DNA of 64,000 nt from Alphaproteobacteria bacterium (GTDB lineage Bacteria; Pseudomonadota; Alphaproteobacteria; UBA8366; Aestuariispiraceae). Position 1 is the first letter of the stretch. Every line of letters begins with the position of its first letter. A model generated the notes under the pieces. That model was not told the origin of the DNA. It was given only the letters and a program-made list of their open reading frames with translations, and ran no database searches. The position numbers and the translations under genes were made by a program. Positions 26,356-35,353 of this stretch are shown here, in pieces. Location: positions 6,182 to 70,181 of the forward strand of contig SPJV01000214.1 in NCBI GenBank assembly GCA_006844765.1, in the 5' to 3' direction.

Positions 26356-27894
26356 TCACTGTTTGGAAAGATGATCATAGGAAGCGAGTGCATCCGCCAG
26401 AACAGATTCCGTTGCCTCTGTGACTTTGACATTCTTGTCGGACTTTACATTGATTGGAACCGAGAATTTCCGGCGTGTTTCCGCCTCCTCTGCGGACCGC
26501 AAGGGGAAGGTTTCATGCAGTAACCGGATGGTATCCGATTGCCCACGGAACAGGCCATCGGATTCGACAGCGTGCAGACAATCATTTGGAAAGGCTGTTT
26601 TCACCGCCTCCCAATATTTCTCGGTGAAAGCGAGGTACCAGGCAATGTGATTGCCCCAATGTGCGGAAAAATCATTTGGATCAAATTCATAACCGCCATC
26701 AACCTGACTATAGGGCAGGCTTGCGATCTGCGCGCAGGCATATTGGCGTTTGATCACCATTGAGCGCATTACATTCGCCGGATCGCGCTTGAAATACGTA
26801 ATTCGACTGCCGAAAAGTGCCATGCTAATCGGCGCAAAAACAGAATCCCAGTGGCTGACGATGACGGGCGCGGACCCGGCGCGATAGGCGCTGATCAGTT
26901 CCGGCAACCGCAAGAAAAGATAAGCCTTCACAAAGGGCATCAGGCTGTCAGGCCCAACATCGCCATTAACGAGTCGCGCGCCGAGCCCCCAACGATGGAC
27001 CGGCGGCAACTGCCACGAAAACGAATGAAACGGCAGATAGGCACTGCCATCGAGCCATTGATAGACCGCCGTCGTGCCGGCGCGTCCGGTGGAGATAATC
27101 TGTATCGGTCCTGGAACCTCCGGCGCGTAACGAGACCGCACAGCCTCCAGTTTCGATAGCGCTTCGGCGATCGATGGATCCCTCGCGCAGATTTCAGCAC
27201 TTTCCCGAACACGCTTCACAACCTCCGGCAACCCGTCCGGAATATCGCGCACCGGCTTCGCAAAGGGCCTGTCCGATGAGGGCTCCAGGCAGGTTTGATC
27301 CGGTGTGAACGGGTAATAGCGGGCGACATGCTTTTCCCGACGGATGGCGGCGCGGCCTGCAACGCCAATGGCAGACGCCCCTTCTATGCCGACGCCGTAG
27401 CGCAGCGCCTCGTAGGTCACCCAAGGCTTCGGCATTACCGTGCGCGCATAGCCAAGCGCCTGGTCGAACGTCTTCTTATCAAGTTGATGGGCCGCCATTA
27501 AGAGATAGCGAAGCGCATACTCATCCAGTTTCTGATTACGGGCCAGGCTTGAGAGTGTATCCAGCGCGGCGGCAGGATTTCCCGACTGGATAAGGCAGGC
27601 CGCTGCCTGGGCGAAAAGGCCTGATTCCCCCTCCCCCAACTTGAGTTGAAGGCGCCCGCCGGTCAGCAAGTCGCCGCGTCCTATGAAGATTAAACTGCTG
27701 AGGAGGATGGCGCGCTCGTAAGCTGACATCGACGCGGTATGGGGTGAATCCATCGCATGAAAGACGATCCGATCATGCCGCCCCAGTTCCAGATCACTTT
27801 TAAGGAAAAACCGCCAATCCTTCTCCGACGTCCGCCGGATGTCACCGATGGCCGGCATCAAACGTTCGAGGTGAAAATAATCCTCGCCCGCCAT
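26356..27894 (-). CDS. Sulfotransferase-like protein
   Basis: 512 residues, no signal peptide. The N-terminal half (1-250) is helical and not recognised. At about residues 263-280, PIQIISTGRAGTTAVYQWL resembles the 5'-phosphosulfate loop of PAPS-dependent sulfotransferases (GxxRSGTT), and at about 366, ITYFKRDPANVMRSMVIKRQYA resembles the 3'-phosphate binding segment (RDPxxxxxS). Acceptor unknown. The size is about twice that of a plain sulfotransferase domain because of the N-terminal extension. It follows tenA by 131 bp but is probably a separate unit. Confidence 0.65.
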   Translation of the reverse strand: MAGEDYFHLERLMPAIGDIRRTSEKDWRFFLKSDLELGRHDRIVFHAMDSPHTASMSAYERAILLSSLIFIGRGDLLTGGRLQLKLGEGESGLFAQAAACLIQSGNPAAALDTLSSLARNQKLDEYALRYLLMAAHQLDKKTFDQALGYARTVMPKPWVTYEALRYGVGIEGASAIGVAGRAAIRREKHVARYYPFTPDQTCLEPSSDRPFAKPVRDIPDGLPEVVKRVRESAEICARDPSIAEALSKLEAVRSRYAPEVPGPIQIISTGRAGTTAVYQWLDGSAYLPFHSFSWQLPPVHRWGLGARLVNGDVGPDSLMPFVKAYLFLRLPELISAYRAGSAPVIVSHWDSVFAPISMALFGSRITYFKRDPANVMRSMVIKRQYACAQIASLPYSQVDGGYEFDPNDFSAHWGNHIAWYLAFTEKYWEAVKTAFPNDCLHAVESDGLFRGQSDTIRLLHETFPLRSAEEAETRRKFSVPINVKSDKNVKVTEATESVLADALASYDHLSKQ

Positions 27895-27912
27895 GGTCGG
27901 GAACTCCCTTTA

Positions 27913-27966
27913 AGATTACTCACTGAAAAAGACTACGCAGTGAGAAAGACTACTCAGTGAAAGAAG
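27913..27966. repeat. 17-bp short tandem repeat
   Basis: CACTGAAAAAGACTACG (27921-27937) and CAGTGAGAAAGACTACT (27938-27954) are adjacent 17-bp copies differing at three positions, flanked by partial copies (AAGATTACT before, CAGTGAAAGAAG after). CTCACTG/CAGTGAG also allows a hairpin. It lies just upstream of the sulfotransferase-like gene start, in its probable promoter or leader. Confidence 0.6.
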
Positions 27967-28025
27967 GCAGACCTATCCCGTATCCCGACTCGCATTGTTT
28001 CTCAAATACCGACCGTGTCTGGTCT

Positions 28026-28697
28026 TCATTCAGTTCTTGGTGGAGGCGACATCCCCATATCCCAGAACCCGATTTCCAGCTGTGTTGCGGTTCTGAATAT
28101 CCCGGCGAGTTGATCGAAATTCAGAGTATCGCCTTGCCGCTCAGCCAATTGGTCGAGATAGGATCGTTCAACCGCGATGGCGTCTTGATACTCCTTGCCC
28201 GAATACATCTCGATCCAGGATCGGTAGCGACCAGAGGTGTCTAGCGCGTCTTCCGCCGCCAGCCAGGAACCAATCTCTCCATAACCCTGACCACAAGGCG
28301 CCAAGGCACAGCGAAGCGCGAGCGGCCCGTGATCCAAGCCGCATTGCATCACATAGTCCGTATACGCCTTGTTTGCCGGCTCGGTCTCCAGAGCCTCCAA
28401 CTCATCCGGGTTAATCCCCCAGTCGCGGCAATAGGCGATATGGAGATCAAGCTCGACATCCAACAGCGCGCCCATCGCATCCTTGGCATAGCGGATATCG
28501 GCAAGTGTCTCACCTTGAACCGCGGCCAAAGCATAACAGCGTGCGAATTCGATCAGGAAGAGATAATCCTGTTTCAGGTAGTGACGAAAGCAGGCTTCCG
28601 GCAATGTTCCCGCCCCCAGTTGCCGAACGAAATCATGGCGGATATAGCCGTCCCAATCATCCTGGCAACTGGCCTTCAGTTGTTCGAAGAGGCTCAC
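28026..28697 (-). CDS. tenA: TenA family protein (thiaminase II-like)
   Basis: 223 residues. TenA hydrolyses aminopyrimidine precursors of thiamine (for example amino-HMP) for salvage. Seen: the ring-stacking region FRHYLKQDYLFLIEFARCYALA, a D/E-rich helix, and ALAPCGQGYGEIG with the cysteine at the active-site position of TenA_C proteins; FQLEIGFWDMG-like end (QLEIGFWDMG) has the C-terminal Glu. Last gene of the TPP-controlled operon, overlapping thiY by 4 nt. Confidence 0.93.
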   Translation of the reverse strand: MSLFEQLKASCQDDWDGYIRHDFVRQLGAGTLPEACFRHYLKQDYLFLIEFARCYALAAVQGETLADIRYAKDAMGALLDVELDLHIAYCRDWGINPDELEALETEPANKAYTDYVMQCGLDHGPLALRCALAPCGQGYGEIGSWLAAEDALDTSGRYRSWIEMYSGKEYQDAIAVERSYLDQLAERQGDTLNFDQLAGIFRTATQLEIGFWDMGMSPPPRTE

Positions 28698-29647
28698 TTC
28701 GCCGCTCCCAGATCAACGGCATAGGTCTCCAACGCCGGAATATTGTCGATCAGGCCGCTATCCTTCATGAACGTCGCGAAACGGGTGTAGCGGCTATGAT
28801 CCAACGCCGCCGGGCGCAAGGCGAAACGCGGCAGGGTATCCCGCCAAGCCCGTATGTTCAGTTCATCATCCAAGCCCTCTCCGCTTTTGGAGAACATGTC
28901 CCAGGACTCTTGGGGGTGGTTAAGCAGAAACGTGGTCGCATCCGTCAGCGCAGCCAGTAACTTCGGCAAACGCGGGTCATCCAGACGGTCCTTGTTCGCG
29001 ACCATGATCAACTCGTCATAGACCGGCACCCCGTGTTCTTCCGGGTAGAAGGCGATGCCGGGCTTGCCGACAATGTCCATCTGGTTCAGTTCGAAGTTTC
29101 GGAACGCGCCGATCACCGCGTCGACCTGACCGGAGAGGATCGAAGGTGAGAGCGAGAAATTGACATTCACGAGCTCGACATCATCAAGAGACAGCCCCTC
29201 TCCCTGCAACATGGCGCCCAAGAGCGCGTCCTCGAACCCACCGACGGAGAAGCCGACTTTGCGGCCTTTCAGATCGGCGATGGACGAGATCGGCCCGCCC
29301 TTCAGCGCGACGAGGGAATTGAGCGGCGTTGCAACCAGTGTCCCGATCCGGACAAGCGGCAGCCCCTGCGCGGCCTGGACATGCAACTGCGGTTGATAGG
29401 AAACGGCGACCGGGGCCTTTCCAGCAGCAACGAGTTTCGGTGGGTCATTCGGATCAGCAGGGGCGATCAGTTCGACATCCAGGGCGTGGCGTTCGAAAAT
29501 TCCGGCTTCCTTGGCGATCACCAGGGTCGCGTGATCCGGATTGACGAACCAGTCCAGAAGAACCGTCAGTTTTTCAGCCGCGCGGGCCGGTTGGGACAAC
29601 AAAACGGCACTGAGAGATGCCAGGGCTAAAACTTTGATAAACCGCAT
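28694..29647 (-). CDS. thiY: ThiY-like substrate-binding protein, thiamine-pyrimidine ABC transporter
   Basis: 317 residues with a Sec signal (ASLSAVLLSQPARAAE, cut near residue 23). NMT1/THI5-like fold: LTVLLDWFVNPDHATLVIAKE is the signature that binds formylaminopyrimidine or related HMP precursors. Periplasmic. It stands between thiX and tenA, so the imported pyrimidine is probably handed to TenA and ThiD. Confidence 0.92.
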   Translation of the reverse strand: MRFIKVLALASLSAVLLSQPARAAEKLTVLLDWFVNPDHATLVIAKEAGIFERHALDVELIAPADPNDPPKLVAAGKAPVAVSYQPQLHVQAAQGLPLVRIGTLVATPLNSLVALKGGPISSIADLKGRKVGFSVGGFEDALLGAMLQGEGLSLDDVELVNVNFSLSPSILSGQVDAVIGAFRNFELNQMDIVGKPGIAFYPEEHGVPVYDELIMVANKDRLDDPRLPKLLAALTDATTFLLNHPQESWDMFSKSGEGLDDELNIRAWRDTLPRFALRPAALDHSRYTRFATFMKDSGLIDNIPALETYAVDLGAAK

Positions 29648-29659
29648 TCTTCTTCTCCT

Positions 29660-30415
29660 TTAACCCTCCGGCCGCCAGCGGATTGCCCGTTTGAGCGTCC
29701 AATCGACCAGATAGAAAACCGTGAGCGATATCACCGCGAGCACCAGCAGCGCCGCGAACATCATGTCGATCTGCAACCGCGCATTGGCGTGCAGCATTAA
29801 ATATCCAAGCCCGTGTGAGGACCCGACCCATTCCCCAACCACCGCACCGATCGGTGCCACCGCCGTCGCGACCCGCAGTCCTGAACCAAAGGCAGGCATG
29901 GCAGCCGGAATCCTGATCTGGCGAAGGATAGCGGTGCGAGAGCCCCCCATATTCTGCGCCAGTTCCAACCAGCCTTGGGGCACCCGCCGTAACCCGTCGT
30001 AGAAAGCCGAGGTCACGGGGAAGTAAATGATCAACGTCGCCATCGCGACTTTCGATGCCAGCCCATAGCCGAGCCACAGTGTCAGGATCGGCGCCAGCGC
30101 GAAGACCGGCAGGGCTTGGCTGACCACCAGAACAGGCATCAACCAACGACGGGCCGGGCGGAAAGAAGCAATCAGTAGAGCGCTCGCCCCGCCAAGCAAG
30201 GTTCCCAATCCAAGGCCCAGTAGAATCTCCAGCGCCGTGATCCCGGCATGCGGCAAAAGCTCGCCAATCCGTTCAATCAGTGTCTCAAGCACAGCAAGCG
30301 GCGGCGGTAAGATATATGGCGGGGCCTCGCTGACGACGACGATCCCCTGCCAGAATGCGAGAAGACCCAACGCGATGATCACCGGTCTGGCGAGGTTCAT
30401 GGCGTTCAATGTCAT
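29660..30415 (-). CDS. thiX: ThiX-like ABC transporter permease
   Basis: 251 residues, six membrane helices, SsuC/TauC-type permease. The EAA coupling loop is EGLRRVPQGWLELAQNMGGS-like (DGLRRVPQGWLELAQNMG, near residue 140). ATGA overlap with thiZ. Imports the pyrimidine precursor with ThiY and ThiZ. Confidence 0.92.
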   Translation of the reverse strand: MTLNAMNLARPVIIALGLLAFWQGIVVVSEAPPYILPPPLAVLETLIERIGELLPHAGITALEILLGLGLGTLLGGASALLIASFRPARRWLMPVLVVSQALPVFALAPILTLWLGYGLASKVAMATLIIYFPVTSAFYDGLRRVPQGWLELAQNMGGSRTAILRQIRIPAAMPAFGSGLRVATAVAPIGAVVGEWVGSSHGLGYLMLHANARLQIDMMFAALLVLAVISLTVFYLVDWTLKRAIRWRPEG

Positions 30416-31164
30416 GCCGCAACCCTCCCCAGCCCAAGCTTGGAAAGAAGGTCCGCATGCAGCCCCGCCAAGGCCGGGTCATCCACCGCGCGTACCGGTT
30501 GACCCGGGGGAATCAGCGGCGGGTCGTCCAGACGGGCAGGGCTTCCCGCCATCACAAAGGTCCTGTGACCAAGCCGTAGCGCTTCCAACGGGTCATGGGT
30601 GACCAACAGCACGGTGCGCCCTTCCAACAGCTCGGCGGCAAGGGCTTGGATACGATGCCGGGTCAATGCGTCCAGGGCAGAAAACGGCTCATCCATCAAG
30701 ACAATGGGGCGGTCTTCCATCAATGTTCGGGCAAGTGCTGCACGCTGCCGCATGCCGCCTGACAGCGTGTCCGGTAAATCCGCTTCGCGTCCCGCCAACC
30801 CAACCTGATCGAGTAACACCGCCGCGCGATCCCGATCCGCTTGGGCAGGCGCCCCTCGCAGCCGGGGTCCCAACAGGACATTGTCGAGAACCGACAACCA
30901 GGGTAGCAGTAAATCGCGCTGTGCCATGAAGGCGACCTTGCCTTCCAAGCCGTCCCCATCATCCATAACGGCTGTGCCGGAGATGTCGGCGCGCCCATCC
31001 AGTCCTGCCATATAGCGCAGCAGGCTCGACTTTCCGACGCCGCTCGCCCCTAAAAGACAGCTCCAACTTCCGCCCGGCACGTCCAGGTTCACACCGTCAA
31101 AAACGGCGTCGCCGCGATAGGCCATCGCAGCATCCCGAATGATAATGCCCGGCGCCGTCGACAT
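30412..31164 (-). CDS. thiZ: ThiZ-like ABC transporter ATPase
   Basis: 250 residues. Walker A GASGVGKSS (near 40), Q-loop MAQRDLLLPW, signature LSGGMRQRAALAR, Walker B IVLMDEPFSALD, and the H-loop LLVTHD. The start ATG shares its A with the TGA of the TRAP binding-protein gene, so translation of the two is probably coupled. Confidence 0.93.
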   Translation of the reverse strand: MSTAPGIIIRDAAMAYRGDAVFDGVNLDVPGGSWSCLLGASGVGKSSLLRYMAGLDGRADISGTAVMDDGDGLEGKVAFMAQRDLLLPWLSVLDNVLLGPRLRGAPAQADRDRAAVLLDQVGLAGREADLPDTLSGGMRQRAALARTLMEDRPIVLMDEPFSALDALTRHRIQALAAELLEGRTVLLVTHDPLEALRLGHRTFVMAGSPARLDDPPLIPPGQPVRAVDDPALAGLHADLLSKLGLGRVAA

Positions 31165-32255
31165 CAGGCCCCGCGCGCACCGATAAAGGCTGAGGTTCCA
31201 ACCTCGGTCCAGCGCTGCCCAACCCGCACCGCTTCACGATAGGCAGTGCGGATTTCCGTGCCGATGCCACCATCTTCAACAGCGTCAGCGATAACGTCAT
31301 TCGCCAAGTCGCGGCAGGCAGCCGTCACATCATCCGGCATCTGTTTCAGGGTCACGCTCCGCTCACGTTCCAACCGGTCGAGCGCCGCAGCATTGCGCCA
31401 ATCAGCCTCCGCCAGCGCTTCTGCATGTTCCGCGTCACAAGCCGCCTTCACGACAGCTTTCAACTCATCATCCAAACCATCGAAAGCGGCACGGGATACA
31501 ATCAGCTCCCCCGTTCCATTCGGCTTGTTATAGCCGGGCCAGTAGTAGTTCGGTGCTGCTTTGTAGAAACCGAAAGCCTCATCAATCCAGGGGCCTAAAA
31601 ACTCTGCCGCATCGACTAGGCCGGAGCGAAGGCTGGCAAAAATTTCACCAGCCGGCAGGGCTTGGGGCACGGCGCCCAAACGACGCATGATCTCCCCACC
31701 ATGGCCGACAATCCGGATCTTAAGGCCCTGGATATCGTCCAACGACTTGATCTCTTTCGTGAACCAGCCGCCCATTTGCATCCCGGTGTTCCCAGCCATG
31801 AAAGCCCGAACGCCGAAGGGTTCATAAAGGCGATCCCACAGCTCCTGACCGCCGCCGTGATAGATCCAGGCCATATGTTCCCTGGATTCCAGACCGAAGG
31901 GCACAGTGGTGAAAAAGGCTGCGGCCGGCATCTTCCCCTGCCAGTAAACAGCCGCACTATGCCCCATCTCCGCCGTCCCACTAGAGACTGCGTCCAAGAC
32001 TTCAAAGGCCGGGACCAACTCCCCTGCGGCATAGAGTTTTATCGAGAGCCGACCGCCGGAAAGGGCTTCGATCCGATCCGCCACTCTCTGCGCCGAGGTG
32101 CCGGGGCCTGGCGAGTTCTTGGGCCATGAGGTCACCATCCGCCATTCCAACCGCTCCTTCGCGATGGCGGGTGTCGCCAGGGCACCTGTGAGCCCAACCG
32201 CCCCGGCAAATAGAGCCTGTCTTCGCCCCGTATCAATGCCTGTGTTCTTCTTCAT
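31164..32255 (-). CDS. TRAP transporter substrate-binding protein (DctP/TakP type), orphan in thiamine operon
   Basis: 363 residues. The N-terminus has a twin-arginine-like signal (TGRRQALFAGAVGLTGA, cut after PAIA near residue 32). The body matches the TakP-like DctP branch: WRMVTSWPKNSPGPGTSAQRVADRI, GTAEMGHSAAVYW, GLKIRIVGHGGEIMRRLGA, LPAGEIFASLRSGLVDAAEFLGPW and YYWPGYNKPN. TakP proteins bind 2-oxo acids. No DctQ or DctM gene is near. It is placed 12 bp after thiD and coupled to thiZ, so it is transcribed under the TPP riboswitch. Its ligand may be a thiamine-related molecule or an oxo acid; unknown. Confidence 0.9.
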   Translation of the reverse strand: MKKNTGIDTGRRQALFAGAVGLTGALATPAIAKERLEWRMVTSWPKNSPGPGTSAQRVADRIEALSGGRLSIKLYAAGELVPAFEVLDAVSSGTAEMGHSAAVYWQGKMPAAAFFTTVPFGLESREHMAWIYHGGGQELWDRLYEPFGVRAFMAGNTGMQMGGWFTKEIKSLDDIQGLKIRIVGHGGEIMRRLGAVPQALPAGEIFASLRSGLVDAAEFLGPWIDEAFGFYKAAPNYYWPGYNKPNGTGELIVSRAAFDGLDDELKAVVKAACDAEHAEALAEADWRNAAALDRLERERSVTLKQMPDDVTAACRDLANDVIADAVEDGGIGTEIRTAYREAVRVGQRWTEVGTSAFIGARGA

Positions 32256-32267
32256 GTCACCCTGCCC

Positions 32268-33098
32268 CTATTCGGTGCGCCATAGCGCGTGAAAATGATG
32301 GACCGGGCCATGCCCAGCTCCGATCTCCAAGTCATCCGCCGCAGCAATCGCGGCAGCGATATAAGTCTTCGCCATCCGAACGGCGTCGGAGAGAGGTAAT
32401 CCCTTTGAAAGCCCGGCAGCGATTGCCGCGCTTAAGGTGCAGCCGGTTCCATGTGTGTTGCGCGTGTTGACCCGCTTCGCAGGCAACCATTCGCCGTCGC
32501 GGTCGCCATCTCGCAGGATCAGAAAGTCAGCGCTTTCCTCACCTTCCAGATGCCCACCTTTCAACAGCACCGACTTCGGCCCGAGATCGAGCAGCGCCCG
32601 CGCCGCGTCTTGCATCTCGTCCTTCCCCGCAGGTTCGGCAATGCCGAGAATACTGGCGGCTTCCGGGAGGTTGGGGGTAATGACATCCGCGATAGGCAAG
32701 AGCATTTCCGTCAAGGCCGACACCGCATCCGCGGCCAAAAGCGCATCCCCACTTTTCGCCACCATCACCGGATCCAGAACAATCCAGGGCGGTTGATGTG
32801 CCGCCAAACCATCACACACAGCCTCAATCACGTCCGGCGTGCCAAGCATCCCAATCTTGACCGCCTTGATATCGATGTCGTCAAAGACCGCATCAATTTG
32901 CTGCCGGATAAAGGCTGGCTCCACCGCATGAATACCTGTCACCCCAACCGTGTTCTGCGCCGTCAACGCCGTGATCACCGATGCCCCATAAGTGCCGAGA
33001 GCGGAGAACGCTTTCAGATCCGCCTGAATTCCGGCACCACCGCCTGAGTCCGACCCGGCAATCGTCAAGGCTATCGGTGTCTTCGATGCTTCAGCCAT
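32268..33098 (-). CDS. thiD: Hydroxymethylpyrimidine/phosphomethylpyrimidine kinase
   Basis: 276 residues, ribokinase fold. Two-step phosphorylation of HMP to HMP-PP. Seen: TIAGSDSGGGAGIQADLKAF at the N-terminus, VLDPVMVAKSG, and the anion hole NTHGTGCTLSAAIAAGLSKG. Overlaps thiE by 1 nt. Confidence 0.97.
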   Translation of the reverse strand: MAEASKTPIALTIAGSDSGGGAGIQADLKAFSALGTYGASVITALTAQNTVGVTGIHAVEPAFIRQQIDAVFDDIDIKAVKIGMLGTPDVIEAVCDGLAAHQPPWIVLDPVMVAKSGDALLAADAVSALTEMLLPIADVITPNLPEAASILGIAEPAGKDEMQDAARALLDLGPKSVLLKGGHLEGEESADFLILRDGDRDGEWLPAKRVNTRNTHGTGCTLSAAIAAGLSKGLPLSDAVRMAKTYIAAAIAAADDLEIGAGHGPVHHFHALWRTE

Positions 33099-33766
33099 CA
33101 GCCCGTCCTTTCCGAAAGAGCCGCATCGACCCGGTCTCGAAGACGTTGTGTTGCGGCCTCCGGGTCCGCTGCCTTGGTGACGGCAGAGATCAAGGCGATC
33201 CCATCCGCTCCGGCATCAATCACTGAAGCCGTCCGGGCCTCCGTGATCCCGGCGATGGCGGTTACCGGCATATCAGGTCGAACCGCCGCAATCCGTTGGC
33301 GCAGATCGCGCAGGCCATCCAGTCCGACCGGCGGGTCCGGGTTGTTCTTACTAAGCGTCTCGAACACGCCACCGATTGAGGCATAATCGATAAGTGCCGG
33401 ATCAACGGCTTCGGCTTCATGGGGCTTCTTGACCGTGATGCCCAAGACCGGCTTCGGTCCCAAAAGCGCGCGGGCGTCTGTTGGCGTCATATCTGATGCG
33501 CCCAAATGGACCCCTGCCGCACCGGCAGCCAGGGCAACATCCACCCGATCATTCACGATCAATGGAACGTCACTACCTTCCAGGAGCGCGTTAAGAGACC
33601 GCGCAGCAGCCACCATATCAGCCGTGCCGGATTGCTTATCCCGCAACTGCAATGCCGTCATGCCGCCCGCTAGCGCCGCACGCACCAATGGCGCAGGATC
33701 TCCCGCGACATGATCGGGGCCGATGATCAGGTAAAGCCGGCCATCAAACGGGTTCAGGTTTCTCAT
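33098..33766 (-). CDS. thiE: Thiamine-phosphate synthase
   Basis: 222 residues, TIM barrel. Joins HMP-PP and thiazole phosphate to thiamine phosphate. Seen: LQLRDKQS, the diphosphate/Mg region PLIVNDRVDVALAAGAAGVHLGASDM, and AIAGITEARTASVIDAGADGIALISAV. Overlaps thiM by 4 nt and thiD by 1 nt. Confidence 0.96.
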   Translation of the reverse strand: MRNLNPFDGRLYLIIGPDHVAGDPAPLVRAALAGGMTALQLRDKQSGTADMVAAARSLNALLEGSDVPLIVNDRVDVALAAGAAGVHLGASDMTPTDARALLGPKPVLGITVKKPHEAEAVDPALIDYASIGGVFETLSKNNPDPPVGLDGLRDLRQRIAAVRPDMPVTAIAGITEARTASVIDAGADGIALISAVTKAADPEAATQRLRDRVDAALSERTG

Positions 33767-34515
33767 TCCAACCGTCCTTTTTCGATCACTATTTCCGCAT
33801 CGAGATTGTGGAGCGCATCAAGCAGCGCTGCCGGGAAACTACCCGGTCCTGCCGCTTGTCGACCGGCAATTTCCCCCGCCACACCGAAGGCCAATAATCC
33901 GGCCATTGTTCCCATGAAACGATCTTCCGAGACCGCCATAAAAGCAGCCGCAACGGCGCTCAACCCGCAACCAATTGCCGTCACTTTCCCCATCAAGGGA
34001 TCGCCATTGCCAAGCAGGACCGTCGGCCTTCCATATGCCATCACGCGATCTCGTCGACCGGTTAGCGCGATTATACCCGGCTGCCCGAGCGCATTGGTCA
34101 CATCTAGAGACAAGGCCGCAGCCTCCTGTTCATTCAAGCGCACCAAATCAGGCTGTTCGGAAAGGCAGGTGTGACTCCAGGCCAAGCGCGCCGCGCCCCG
34201 GTCACACATCACCGGGTCCAGAACCCAGGGAACACCGGCACGACGCGCGATCCCGATTGCATTCGCCACAGCGTCTACACGGCCTTGATCCGGCGTGCCG
34301 AGATTGATCATCAAAGCATCCGCGCCGCCGACAAAGTCCGGCAGTTCATCCGGGTGATCGGTCAGGCTGGGAATCGCCCCAATGGCCAACAGCATATTCG
34401 CCGTTATGCCCGCTGCAGCGTGGTTGGTTAGGCAATGCACCCGGGGGGCGCGCTCACGGACCCGCGCCGGATACGCTGCTGCTGCCTTAAGAATCGCTCT
34501 CTGGTCACCCTGCAT
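33763..34515 (-). CDS. thiM: Hydroxyethylthiazole kinase
   Basis: 250 residues from ATG 34515 (a GTG lies 3 nt upstream). Salvages the thiazole moiety. Seen: HCLTNHAAAGITANMLLAIGAIPSLTD at the N-terminus, LDPVMCDRG, ALTGRRDRV, and TAIGCGLSAVAAAFMA. First gene of the operon, about 105 nt below the TPP aptamer. With thiD, thiE, tenA and an importer but no thiC or thiG, the operon is for salvage. Confidence 0.95.
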   Translation of the reverse strand: MQGDQRAILKAAAAYPARVRERAPRVHCLTNHAAAGITANMLLAIGAIPSLTDHPDELPDFVGGADALMINLGTPDQGRVDAVANAIGIARRAGVPWVLDPVMCDRGAARLAWSHTCLSEQPDLVRLNEQEAAALSLDVTNALGQPGIIALTGRRDRVMAYGRPTVLLGNGDPLMGKVTAIGCGLSAVAAAFMAVSEDRFMGTMAGLLAFGVAGEIAGRQAAGPGSFPAALLDALHNLDAEIVIEKGRLE

Positions 34516-34619
34516 CACGGAACACCGCCCTTCACAATGCCGGTTCGGGCGCGGTCGCGGGGTTCTGGGGAGATTGAAGGCCTGGTACCGGATCGGATGC
34601 CGGGCGCCGCCAAGAAAGA

Positions 34620-34754
34620 TCTCCGTTCCCTACGCCGGTCCTAACCGGGTCAGGTTCCACGGGTTGGCGTTTCCGGCACCAACCCTATTACAGGCCAGCA
34701 CCCACCTCTCAGCACTCCGGGAAGGGTCGATAGACCTTCCGTGCACCCCGCGAA
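34620..34754 (-). promoter_or_regulatory. TPP riboswitch (THI element)
   Basis: On the minus strand: GGGGTGC (P2 5' side), an inserted GGAAGG/CCTTCC hairpin (P3), GCTGAGAGG, a further GGGTTGG/CCAACCC hairpin, then GTGGAACCTGACCCGG, TTAGGACCGG and CGTAGGGAACGG. The conserved CUGAGA, ACCUGA and GCGUAGGGAA blocks are all present and in order. It precedes thiM, so TPP should shut off the whole salvage and import operon. The aptamer is longer than the E. coli thiM type because of the second hairpin. Confidence 0.95.
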
Positions 34755-34825
34755 GACAAAGTCTTTCTACCGAATTTAAGAATTATGACAAGATGTTTGA
34801 GGTTTGTGTTGTGACCGGCTGCGCC

Positions 34826-35200
34826 CTAATCGACGGTACCGGCTCGGTTTTCCGCGATGATTGTGCGATGGCTAAGAGCGACGAACGCGCTCTGGCCAAT
34901 CGTGAAGGCCACACAACGAGTCCCCCAGCCCCGAAGGGCGCCATCGTGACAACTGTCTCGGTTAAGGATCAAAACCTCACCCGGCTCCACATTGATATCG
35001 CGCAGTAACAAAGCCGGATTAATATCCTGCTCTGGTTCGTATGAAATCTGCTGTTCCGCCTCCCAATACATTGGCATCACGGTCAGGAATTTGCTGTCCT
35101 GCAGGTTTGCATCATTGCCGCGACCATTGCCCGCGCCGACCGAGCATGCGGAGAGAAAAACGAGTGACGTGACGAGATATAACTTGCCTAAGAGTCTCAT
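34826..35200 (-). CDS. Small putative lipoprotein
   Basis: 124 residues from ATG 35200. A signal peptide ends in a lipobox (VFLSAC, Cys near residue 20), then GAGNGRGNDANLQ. The mature part has the segment INVEPGEVLILNRDSCHDGALRGWGTRC. I recognise no family. It is upstream of and on the same strand as the thiamine operon, but the riboswitch lies between, so it is a separate unit. Confidence 0.65.
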   Translation of the reverse strand: MRLLGKLYLVTSLVFLSACSVGAGNGRGNDANLQDSKFLTVMPMYWEAEQQISYEPEQDINPALLLRDINVEPGEVLILNRDSCHDGALRGWGTRCVAFTIGQSAFVALSHRTIIAENRAGTVD

Positions 35201-35353
35201 ATGCCTGCCCCGGCCCACCTGCGCTATCACGAGATGAAGCGAACGTTAATGTTTCAACCCATCGATACGAAGATTAGGGGGCGAGGTTTAAAATTCAGTA
35301 AACAGGCATTGAGAAAATGAATAAAAGTAACGCGGTAGTATATGATGCGCCGG

